Of a stretch of 13,480 nt of DNA, positions 7,043-13,480 are shown piece after piece; position 1 is the stretch's first letter; the number at the start of each line of letters is the position of its first letter. The DNA comes from Ignavibacteriales bacterium (GTDB lineage: Bacteria > Bacteroidota > Ignavibacteria > Ignavibacteriales > Ignavibacteriaceae), in NCBI GenBank assembly GCA_003142915.1, contig PLNZ01000316.1, positions 1 to 13,480 on the forward strand, given 5' to 3'. Position numbers and translations under genes: made by a program. Under the pieces are notes generated by a model that saw nothing but the letters and a program-made list of their open reading frames with translations, was not told the origin of the DNA and made no database searches.

Positions 7043-8656
7043 TTATATAATTTTTTCAACTTTTGCTCTTTTCTTGACCTTTCTCAAGAATATTACAGGA
7101 ACAATACAAATGATAGTAATTAAAGAAGACAAAAAGAAATCATCATCGATGGCAGATACAAATGCTTGTTGACTTACATGGTAAATAAGTAATGCTTGTG
7201 CCCGCATTGAAGTTAAAGATGCATCTCCGCCTCCGGATTGCATGGCGAAATATTTCAAATCATGCAGTACATTCTGAACAACCGGCGATGATTGATCGAC
7301 CGACGCTCCATAATTAGCCAGGTGAAATGTTGTGCGGTTAGTAAGTAAAGTTCCCATTATTGCAACGCCAAAGCTTCCGCCAACCTGTCGAAGGACGTTG
7401 AAAAGCCCGGAAGCCTGTGCCATCTTTTCTCTGGGAATTTCCGAAAGTGATAGCGCGCTTAAAGGTGTAAATATAAACCCCATTCCAAGACCGCGTAAAT
7501 AAAGCGTAATCATGACGGACGGTGTTTCCGAAAAAAGAGAGAGGAAATGATTAATAAAAAGGCTTACTGCCAAAAGTACAATCCCTAACATTGCCGGAAA
7601 CTTTGGATTGATTTTATCGGATAAAAATCCGGCAAGGGGAGCCATTATACCCTGGATAAAACCTATTGGTAAAAACAAAGAACCTGACTGAAATGCAGTA
7701 AATCCAAGTCCGTTTTGTAAATATAGCGGCAGTAAAAACGTACTGCCGAACATTCCCATTCCAAAAATAAACAAAACTAAGTTTGCCATTCCAAAGTTGA
7801 AATTTTTCAGCAATCGTAGATCCACAAGAGGCTCACGAATATTTAATTCAACTGTTAAAAAAACAACAAAACTTATAAATGCAAGTGCAAAGCAGGTAAG
7901 AATAAAATTAGATGTCCATCCGCCGGTATTCCATGATGCATTTCCATCAGAAAGCGCTAGTAGAAGAGAAGTTAAAAAGACCGCAAGAGATACAAAACCC
8001 ACAAAATCGAAATGACGAACTTTTTGAGATTGATATTCCCGTTGTATAACCATAGTAGCAAATATAGCAACGATACCTATAGGTACATTAATATCATATA
8101 TCGAATGCCAGGCAAAATTATCTATAAGATAACCCCCGAAAGTAGGACCGAGGGAAACTGAAGCAGCCGCTGCAATAGACCAAAAACCTATAGCAAGTCC
8201 GCGCTTTTCCGGGGGAAATTCCCGGGTGACAATCGCCATTCCCACGGGCATCAACAATCCGGCTCCCATGCCCTGTATCACACGGAACAATATAAGTGCA
8301 GTTTCATTCCATGACAAAGAACATAGAAGTGAACCAATAGTAAACAAAGTAAGAGCTGTTGTGTATGTTTTCTTGTATCCAAATCGATCTGCAATCCATC
8401 CGGATGTAGGAAGCATAACAGCAAGTACTAACAAATATGCCGTTGCAACCCATTTTGCAGTATCAATAGTAATTCCGAAGGTTGACATTATTTTGGGAAG
8501 CGCTACATCAACAATAGTTGCATCCAGTACCGCCATAAAAGTTCCTATCATTACATTTGCAAGCACCCACCATTTGTACGAAGGATGCTCGTGATGAGGA
8601 ATTCCCATATTAAAAGCTCTGGCTGTATTATTTCCATTTGAATTTGCGTTATTCAT
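7043..8656 (-). CDS. DHA2-family MFS multidrug exporter (EmrB/QacA type, 14 TM)
   Basis: Proton-driven efflux permease of 537 residues in the inner membrane. Family motifs are clear: LDATIVDVALP (44-54, motif D1), GWIADRFGYKKT (86-97, motif A), RVIQGMGAG (125-133, motif B) and SLGPTFGGY (168-176, motif C). The length and number of hydrophobic segments fit the 14-helix DHA2 group. The substrate cannot be read from sequence. EmrB-like pumps often pair with an EmrA/HlyD adaptor and an outer-membrane channel, but neither is nearby. The ATG at 8656 lacks a Shine-Dalgarno sequence, whereas the second Met (residue 17, at 8608) has only a weak AGAG. The start is therefore uncertain by 16 residues. 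The polar, Asn-rich first 16 residues are not needed for the fold. Confidence 0.93.
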   Translation of the reverse strand: MNNANSNGNNTARAFNMGIPHHEHPSYKWWVLANVMIGTFMAVLDATIVDVALPKIMSTFGITIDTAKWVATAYLLVLAVMLPTSGWIADRFGYKKTYTTALTLFTIGSLLCSLSWNETALILFRVIQGMGAGLLMPVGMAIVTREFPPEKRGLAIGFWSIAAAASVSLGPTFGGYLIDNFAWHSIYDINVPIGIVAIFATMVIQREYQSQKVRHFDFVGFVSLAVFLTSLLLALSDGNASWNTGGWTSNFILTCFALAFISFVVFLTVELNIREPLVDLRLLKNFNFGMANLVLFIFGMGMFGSTFLLPLYLQNGLGFTAFQSGSLFLPIGFIQGIMAPLAGFLSDKINPKFPAMLGIVLLAVSLFINHFLSLFSETPSVMITLYLRGLGMGFIFTPLSALSLSEIPREKMAQASGLFNVLRQVGGSFGVAIMGTLLTNRTTFHLANYGASVDQSSPVVQNVLHDLKYFAMQSGGGDASLTSMRAQALLIYHVSQQAFVSAIDDDFFLSSLITIICIVPVIFLRKVKKRAKVEKII

Positions 8657-8699
8657 AATTTAATAAACATTTATTTGTAATATGATTTAACTGCTCATT

Positions 8700-9023
8700 T
8701 TACGCAGTTATTAAATAACCCCGGCTTTTGGCATTGCCTTTCCTATGGAATAAGTCGGGGAAAGTACAGTATCCACAAATTCTGGACTTTAGTCCAATAT
8801 GAGGTTCATTTGCCTCAATTTTTTCTATGTTTTTCTTTTTGAAATAGCGGAGAAAAAACAATAGGGCTAATGCACCGGTAGAATATCTTCTGTTATGCTG
8901 TATAAATATTGTCGTATACCTGGGATTATTTTCTTGAAATGTCTTTGCAATTCCTTATTTAGGAATTTCTCTCCTAATACCATGTGACGGACAATTTATC
9001 TTCTTTTGAATATAAGCAGTCTC
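8700..9023 (-). pseudogene. Degraded coding remnant between the MFS gene and the thiamine operon
   Basis: No intact gene is present, but minus-strand frames are unusually open. One runs from 9023 to the TAA at 8700-8702 and is broken only by a TAA at 8955-8957; its later 84 codons contain stretches such as GALALLFFLRYFKKKNIEKI and GLKSRICGYCTF. A second frame, 8983 to 8867, starts with ATG and reads protein-like for 38 codons (LGEKFLNKELQRHF). Neither has a good ribosome binding site. A frameshifted, decayed gene is the simplest reading; chance openness cannot be ruled out. No family is recognised. Confidence 0.25.
8719..8760. other. Branched hairpin in the leader of the MFS gene
   Basis: Arm 8719-8727 (CCCCGGCTT) pairs with 8752-8760 (AAGTCGGGG) over nine positions including one G-T wobble. 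The enclosed 24 bases can form two small hairpins, GGC-att-GCC (8730-8738) and TTCC-tat-GGAA (8740-8750), giving a three-way junction. Read on the minus strand, the wobble becomes an A-C mismatch and the stem is followed by TTATTTAAT, a weak T-rich tail. It could end transcription from upstream or act in the exporter's 5' leader. Confidence 0.4.
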
Positions 9024-9204
9024 CTATGCAAATCGATCTTGTATTTATATTTCCTATCCATCTTTAAAACAATACATTTTTCCCAAAAAATCCTAAAATT
9101 AACGTAAATAACTCCTTTTTAAGTTACAAAATAAATTCCAAAAAATAAAAGACGTGCAATTTATAGCACACGTTATAATGAAATTAAGGAATTTGAATAT
9201 ACCT
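9024..9204. other. Intergenic AT-rich stretch upstream of the thiamine operon
   Basis: No gene is seen. A TATAAT at 9174-9179 sits just after a small inverted repeat (ACGTG 9152-9156, CACGT 9169-9173). Its -35 position is poor, so a promoter here is only possible. Confidence 0.3.
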
Positions 9205-9213
9205 TGCTATAAT
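9205..9213 (+). promoter_or_regulatory. Candidate extended -10 promoter for the thiamine operon
   Basis: TGCTATAAT is a perfect extended -10 box (TG, one base, TATAAT). No good -35 box lies 17 bp upstream, as is common for extended -10 promoters. Transcription would start near 9220, about 50 nt before the TPP aptamer. The sigma-70 consensus may not apply fully in this lineage. Confidence 0.4.
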
Positions 9214-9270
9214 AATTCATAATTGTTACTTTAATAATAGATTTAAATTGTTTTTATTAATATTTTCAAA

Positions 9271-9355
9271 ATCCGGGGTGCTGTTACTATCGAATAACGG
9301 CTGAGATTATACCCATTGGACCTGAACTGGATAATGCCAGCGAAGGGATGCGGAT
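9271..9355 (+). promoter_or_regulatory. TPP (THI-element) riboswitch aptamer
   Basis: All conserved parts of the thiamine pyrophosphate aptamer are present. P1 is ATCCG (9271-9275) with CGGAT (9351-9355). P2 is GGGGT (9275-9279) with ACCC (9311-9314). P3 is CTGTTA (9281-9286) with TAACGG (9295-9300). The invariant CTGAGA is at 9301-9306, which binds the pyrimidine ring. P4/P5 includes GGACCTGA and CTGG-ATAATG-CCAG (9327-9340), which binds the pyrophosphate. The conserved AGGGA segment follows at 9344-9348. It precedes a terminator and the thi genes, so TPP should repress the operon. Confidence 0.97.
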
Positions 9356-9367
9356 ATTATATCTAAG

Positions 9368-9400
9368 CCATTCTTGATGTTTCAGGGATGGTTTTTTTTT
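9368..9400 (+). terminator. Riboswitch-controlled intrinsic terminator
   Basis: CCATTCTTGA (9368-9377) pairs with TCAGGGATGG (9382-9391) over ten positions with two G-T wobbles and a TGTT loop, followed by nine Ts (9392-9400). It lies 13 nt after the aptamer and 41 nt before thiM. Its 5' arm can instead pair with AGGGATG in the aptamer (9344-9350), an identical copy of its own 3' arm. Transcription should stop here when TPP is bound. Confidence 0.9.
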
Positions 9401-9441
9401 GTTAAAACTGGATGTTTTATTGATAATGAAGGTTTAAGAAA

Positions 9442-10239
9442 ATGATTACTGCAGAAACTTTATGGAATGATATTTTAAAAATCCGGGAAGATGCCCCGCT
9501 TGTTCATAATATTACAAATTATGTAGTTATGAATACTACCGCTAATGCTCTTTTAGCAATCGGCGCCTCACCGGTGATGGCTCATGCAATAGAGGAAGTT
9601 GAAGAGATGGTTGGAATTGCACGATCTCTTGTGATTAACATTGGCACATTAAGTTCTACGTGGATTTTATCAATGGAAAAAGCTGCGCAAGCTGCAAAGA
9701 AACGTGGAATACCAATTATACTCGATCCGGTCGGTGCTGGCGCTACCAAATTACGTACTGATACAGCTCATAAAATTATGATGGATACTTCTCCTGCCGT
9801 CATTCGCGGTAATGCCTCGGAAATCATGGCTCTCTACCATATCCGCAGTATTACTAAAGGTGTTGACAGCTCACACAAAACCGAAGAAGCGCTTGAAGCA
9901 TCGATTGGGCTGGCAAAGAAATATAATTGTGTGGTAAGTGTAAGCGGTGAGGTGGATATTATTACAGATGGGGAAAAAATAATAAAAATTTTTAATGGAC
10001 ATCCAATGATGCCGAAAGTTACGGGTTTAGGTTGTACCGCATCGGCATTAACCGGCGCTTTTGCAGCCGTTAATCCTCATCCATTAATGGCAGCCGCACA
10101 TGCTATGGCTCTTATGGGCATAGCCGGAGAGAGAGCAGCCGAAATATCCGAAGGCCCCGGAAGTCTTCAATTACATTTTCTCGATATACTATATCAAATG
10201 AATGAATCAAATATTAAAGAACGATTAAAGACCAGTTAG
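9442..10239 (+). CDS. thiM: Hydroxyethylthiazole kinase
   Basis: Phosphorylates 4-methyl-5-(2-hydroxyethyl)thiazole with ATP, the thiazole-salvage step of thiamine synthesis in the cytoplasm. The 265 residues match the usual family length. Landmarks are VHNITNYVVMN (21-31), the substrate-side segment NALLAIGASPVMAHA (35-49), DPVGAGATKLR (95-105), IRGNASEI (121-128), and VTGLGCTASALTGAF (193-207), where C198 is the catalytic cysteine seen in the B. subtilis enzyme. GPGSLQLHFLDILY (238-251) closes the protein. AAGG lies about nine bases before the ATG. It is the first gene after the riboswitch, and its TAG directly abuts the ATG of thiE. No thiazole synthase gene is in view, so salvage may matter to this organism. 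Confidence 0.97.
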   Translation: MITAETLWNDILKIREDAPLVHNITNYVVMNTTANALLAIGASPVMAHAIEEVEEMVGIARSLVINIGTLSSTWILSMEKAAQAAKKRGIPIILDPVGAGATKLRTDTAHKIMMDTSPAVIRGNASEIMALYHIRSITKGVDSSHKTEEALEASIGLAKKYNCVVSVSGEVDIITDGEKIIKIFNGHPMMPKVTGLGCTASALTGAFAAVNPHPLMAAAHAMALMGIAGERAAEISEGPGSLQLHFLDILYQMNESNIKERLKTS

Positions 10240-10893
10240 ATGAGAAAATTATTTGATTATAGTCTCTATCTTGTTACAAACCGGGCTCTTTCTAATCAAA
10301 AAACTATCGAAGAGGTTGTTCGTTCTGCCGTGCGCGGCGGTGTAACAGCCGTTCAACTCCGGGAAAAGGATTGTTCAACAAGGCAATATATTGAATTAGC
10401 GCTCCAATTGCAGCGAATTTTAATTCCGTTAAATATTCCGTTGATAATAAATGACAGGATAGATGTTGCTCTTGCTGTTAATGTCGATGGCGTTCATATT
10501 GGACAGAATGATATGCCCTGCAATGACGCGCGGCGTTTGATGGGACGGGATGCCGTCATCGGGCTATCGGTTGAAACATTAGAGCAGGCAATAGAAGCAG
10601 AAAAACTTGATGTTGATTATCTGGGTGTGAGCCCGGTTTTTCAGACACCGACAAAAGCAGATACGTTTTCCGAATGGGGAATTGAAGGTTTAAAAGTATT
10701 ACGGAAAAGATCAAGCCATAAACTCATTGCCATCGGCGGAATAAATAAATTGAATGCAGAAGCTGTTCTGAATGCCGGGGCAGACGGGCTTGCAGTTGTG
10801 TCTGCTATATGCTCATCATCCGATCCGGAAGAAGCGTCTAAGCAGCTTTGGGCAATTATTAGAAAAAATCGGAATAAGGACGGCAATCCATAA
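10240..10893 (+). CDS. thiE: Thiamine-phosphate synthase
   Basis: Joins hydroxymethylpyrimidine diphosphate and thiazole phosphate to make thiamine monophosphate. The 217-residue TIM barrel shows the family motifs in order: LVTNR (11-15), AVQLREKD (37-44), IINDRIDVA (69-77), VDGVHIGQND (82-91), IGLSVE (107-112), YLGVSPVFQTPTK (127-139), AIGGIN (164-169) and ADGLAVVSAI (181-190). The ATG follows thiM's stop with no gap and has no strong ribosome binding site, so translation is probably coupled to thiM. Its TAA shares one base with the ATG of thiL (TAATG). Confidence 0.97.
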   Translation: MRKLFDYSLYLVTNRALSNQKTIEEVVRSAVRGGVTAVQLREKDCSTRQYIELALQLQRILIPLNIPLIINDRIDVALAVNVDGVHIGQNDMPCNDARRLMGRDAVIGLSVETLEQAIEAEKLDVDYLGVSPVFQTPTKADTFSEWGIEGLKVLRKRSSHKLIAIGGINKLNAEAVLNAGADGLAVVSAICSSSDPEEASKQLWAIIRKNRNKDGNP

Positions 10894-11900
10894 TGAAGAT
10901 TTCAAGTATAGGTGAATTCGGATTTATAAATCGTATTGCGCCGCAATTTCTTAAAGATATCCCGGACGGTGTTACCGGTATCGGAGATGATTGTGCTGTT
11001 ATACCGTGGAAAGAGAATGAATCATTACTTGTTACAACAGACATGCTGATCGAAGATATACATTTCCTTCGAACGAAAATATCACCGCGCGATCTGGGTT
11101 ATAAATCACTTGCAGTGAATCTAAGTGATATCGCAGCGATGGGAGGCACACCGGAAAGTGCTTTTTTATCGCTTGGAATCCCGGGCGATATCGATATTGA
11201 GTGGCTTGATGATTTTTATATAGGCTTAGATGATCTTGCAAATCAGGAACATGTACTTTTGCTTGGCGGCGATACCACAAAATCATCGGCTAAACTTGTT
11301 ATTAATATTACTGTAATCGGTAAAGCTGATCCGGAATTTATAAAATACCGCTCAACTGCGAAACAGGGAGATATAATTTGTGTAACGGGTTTTATTGGAG
11401 ATTCAGGAGGCGGCCTTAAATCTCTTATGGAAGAAAAATCGCTTGATGATGATATAATATATTTAATACGTCGGCACAACAGCCCGCGGGCACATCTTGC
11501 CGAAGGGGTTTGGCTGGCTAAGCAGGAAGGGGTTCATGCTATGATGGATGTTTCCGATGGTATTGATTCGGATCTCCAAAGGATAATGGAAAAATCCCGC
11601 TGCGGTGCTAAAATAAATATCGATAACCTGCCGATCTCACAGCAGCTTCGGGAAGTTTCTGGAGTATTTGATTGGAATTCAGATGAAGTAGCAATAACAG
11701 GAGGAGAGGATTATTGTTTATTGGTTACTGTTGATCCGGGACTATATAATATTATATCGGGAAAATTTGAAAAAGAATTTCACCGTAAACTTCCCGGTAT
11801 TGGATTAATTTCAAATGAAGAAGGAAAATTAAAATATTTTAAAAATGAAAAATTAGTCGTAATACAAGGGCATGGTTTTGACCATTTTAATAATTATTAA
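10893..11900 (+). CDS. thiL: Thiamine-monophosphate kinase
   Basis: Converts thiamine monophosphate to thiamine pyrophosphate, the cofactor that the upstream riboswitch senses. The 335 residues show the PurM/ThiL fold motifs: GDDCAVI (31-37) near the N-terminus, TTDMLIEDIHF (48-58), NLSDIAAMGG (76-85), LGGDTTK (124-130) with the Mg-binding aspartate, MDVSDG (218-223), ITGGEDY (268-274) and the C-terminal HGFDHF (327-332). Length is typical. Its ATG overlaps the last base of the thiE stop, consistent with coupled translation. thiC begins 12 bp downstream. Confidence 0.97.
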   Translation: MKISSIGEFGFINRIAPQFLKDIPDGVTGIGDDCAVIPWKENESLLVTTDMLIEDIHFLRTKISPRDLGYKSLAVNLSDIAAMGGTPESAFLSLGIPGDIDIEWLDDFYIGLDDLANQEHVLLLGGDTTKSSAKLVINITVIGKADPEFIKYRSTAKQGDIICVTGFIGDSGGGLKSLMEEKSLDDDIIYLIRRHNSPRAHLAEGVWLAKQEGVHAMMDVSDGIDSDLQRIMEKSRCGAKINIDNLPISQQLREVSGVFDWNSDEVAITGGEDYCLLVTVDPGLYNIISGKFEKEFHRKLPGIGLISNEEGKLKYFKNEKLVVIQGHGFDHFNNY

Positions 11901-11912
11901 ACGGAAATTAGT

Positions 11913-13480
11913 ATGAATAATATAAAATCACATATTGAAGATAGCTGTCCGAATTGTAGAAAAATTTATGTCGGCGGTGAAATACATAAAGAATTACAGG
12001 TACCTTTTAAGGAAGTAAAACTCAGTCCTACAATATCACCGGGTGGAATTTCAAAGGAAAATTTACCCGTAATATTATACGATACAAGCGGGCCATGCGG
12101 GGATCCCGTACAAAAAATTGATATGACAAAAGGGCTGCCTCACCTTCGCAAGGAATGGATACTCAATCGCAATGACGTGGAGGAGTATGAAGGAAGCGAA
12201 ATCAAGCTGAAAGATAATAAATACCTTACTAAGGGTTATGAGAAATATGTAAAAACTAATGAACGGGAAAATTATAAAGATTTTCCAAAATGGAACTATA
12301 AACCGTTACGGGCAAAAACAGGCAACTCTGCTACACAGATGTATTATGCTAAAAAGGGTATTATTACTCCTGAAATGGAGTTTATCGCAATAAGGGAAAA
12401 TTTAGGCAATACCAATGATTCATTGAATAGATACGCAGCAAGAAAGCACCGCGGGGAATCTTTCGGCGCTGCCATTCCCGGACTTATCACTCCTGAGTTC
12501 GTACGTGATGAAGTTGCACGCGGCCGTGCCATCATACCTTCTAATATTAATCACCCGGAATGTGAACCGATGGTTATCGGCAGAAACTTTTTCGTTAAGA
12601 TAAATGCAAACATCGGGAATTCGGCGATAACATCGTCAATTGAGGAAGAGGTTGATAAAATGCAATGGGCTATAATGTGCGGTGCCGATACCGTGATGGA
12701 TTTATCGACCGGTAAAAATATTCACTTAACCAGGGAGTGGATCATTCGCAATTCCCCGGTACCTATCGGGACAGTCCCGGTTTACCAGGCGCTTGAAAAA
12801 GTCGGGGGAAAAGCTGAAGAATTAACCTGGGAAATTTACCGTGATACTCTTATCGAGCAAGCCGAACAGGGAGTTGATTATTTTACAATTCATGCCGGTG
12901 TACTGCTTAGGTATGTTCCTCTTACTGCTCAGAGATTATGCGGCATCGTCTCCCGCGGCGGCGGAATAATGGCAAAATGGTGTTTGGCTCATCACCGGGA
13001 AAATTTTCTATACGAACATTTCAGGGAAATTTGTGACATTATGAAAACTTATGATATCTGTTTTTCTCTTGGCGATGGATTGCGCCCGGGTTCAATAGCA
13101 GATGCAAACGATGATGCACAATTTGCCGAACTTGAAACCTTGGGTGAATTGACACAAATTGCATGGGAATATGATTGCCAGGTAATGATAGAGGGCCCCG
13201 GCCATGTACCAATGCAATTAATTAAAAAAAATATAGATATGGAAATTGAAAAATGTTCCGAAGCGCCGTTCTATACACTCGGGCCCCTTACAACGGATAT
13301 TGCACCCGGTTATGACCATATCACAAGCGCAATCGGCGCGGCTATGATCGGCTGGTACGGGTGTGCTATGCTATGTTATGTAACGCCAAAGGAACACCTC
13401 GGGCTGCCCGATAAAAAAGATGTTAAGGATGGTGTAATTGCATATAAGATTGCTGCGCATGCTGCAGATCTTGCCAAAGG
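11913..13480 (+). CDS. thiC: Phosphomethylpyrimidine synthase ThiC (3' end cut by window edge)
   Basis: Radical-SAM enzyme that rearranges aminoimidazole ribotide into hydroxymethylpyrimidine phosphate. The 522 visible codons have no stop. Diagnostic segments include VILYDTSGPCGDP, WNYKPLRAKTGNSATQMYYA, ITPEMEFIAIRENL, the FGAAIPGLITPEFVRDEVA region, VMDLSTGKNIHLTREWIIRN, GVDYFTIHAGVL, SRGGGIMAKWCL, FSLGDGLRPG, IEGPGHVPMQ, LGPLTTDIAPGYDHI and AMLCYVTPKEHLGLP. The C-terminal Cys cluster motif of the family lies beyond the edge. The extended N-terminus is the ThiC-associated form. The ATG has only a weak GGAA upstream, 12 bp after thiL. Two cysteines at 12 and 15 (CPNC) stand where relatives usually have PNSRK-like sequence. 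Confidence 0.97.
   Translation, partial: MNNIKSHIEDSCPNCRKIYVGGEIHKELQVPFKEVKLSPTISPGGISKENLPVILYDTSGPCGDPVQKIDMTKGLPHLRKEWILNRNDVEEYEGSEIKLKDNKYLTKGYEKYVKTNERENYKDFPKWNYKPLRAKTGNSATQMYYAKKGIITPEMEFIAIRENLGNTNDSLNRYAARKHRGESFGAAIPGLITPEFVRDEVARGRAIIPSNINHPECEPMVIGRNFFVKINANIGNSAITSSIEEEVDKMQWAIMCGADTVMDLSTGKNIHLTREWIIRNSPVPIGTVPVYQALEKVGGKAEELTWEIYRDTLIEQAEQGVDYFTIHAGVLLRYVPLTAQRLCGIVSRGGGIMAKWCLAHHRENFLYEHFREICDIMKTYDICFSLGDGLRPGSIADANDDAQFAELETLGELTQIAWEYDCQVMIEGPGHVPMQLIKKNIDMEIEKCSEAPFYTLGPLTTDIAPGYDHITSAIGAAMIGWYGCAMLCYVTPKEHLGLPDKKDVKDGVIAYKIAAHAADLAK

Noticed and set aside
8226..8594. Plus-strand frame of 122 codons
   Set aside because: Antisense to the conserved N-terminal half of the MFS exporter; its openness follows from the codon pattern of that gene.
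11032..11479. Minus-strand frames antisense to thiL
   Set aside because: thiL is fully supported by motifs along its length; the antisense frames show no family resemblance.
1..13480. CRISPR arrays, tRNA or rRNA genes, insertion sequences and phage genes
   Set aside because: No regularly spaced repeats, tRNA cloverleaf with a TTCRA arm, rRNA signature or transposase motif was found on either strand.

Overview
The window (about 38-40% GC by eye) reads as chromosomal DNA from a Gram-negative bacterium. There is an outer-membrane barrel protein ending in Phe, several exported c-type cytochromes and a Tat-exported molybdoenzyme. The best guess for the lineage is the Bacteroidota/Ignavibacteria/Chlorobi side of the tree. 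This rests on the close resemblance of the electron-transfer genes to alternative complex III (ACIII) and on AT-rich spacers, so it is an inference. Most genes have AGGAG-type ribosome binding sites.

Region 1 (1-6386, minus strand) is one tightly packed respiratory operon. In transcription order it holds: a possible 31-residue leader ORF; an outer-membrane barrel with an N-terminal CXXCH heme site (Cyc2-like porin-cytochrome); a small monoheme cytochrome c; a pentaheme cytochrome resembling ActA of ACIII; a Tat-exported molybdopterin oxidoreductase; a four-cluster ferredoxin subunit resembling the Fe-S half of ActB; and an NrfD/ActC-type membrane quinone subunit that runs off the left edge. 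Together they describe a wire from the outer membrane, through periplasmic hemes, to a quinone-reactive inner-membrane complex. The direction of electron flow and the outer substrate are not visible from sequence. This is the most interesting part of the window.

Region 2 (6387-9200) holds a DHA2-family drug exporter (7043-8656, minus). It is flanked by AT-rich spacers, two apparent gene remnants (6784-7017 and 8700-9023) and a structured hairpin element in the exporter's 5' leader.

Region 3 (9205-13480, plus strand) is a thiamine operon under a TPP riboswitch. A likely extended -10 promoter, a complete TPP aptamer and an intrinsic terminator are followed by thiM, thiE, thiL and thiC, the last cut by the right edge. 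The first three genes abut or overlap. ThiC makes the pyrimidine, ThiM salvages the thiazole, ThiE joins the two and ThiL makes TPP. No thiD or thiazole synthase gene is seen here. A 7-nt repeat shared by the aptamer and the terminator suggests how ligand binding switches transcription.
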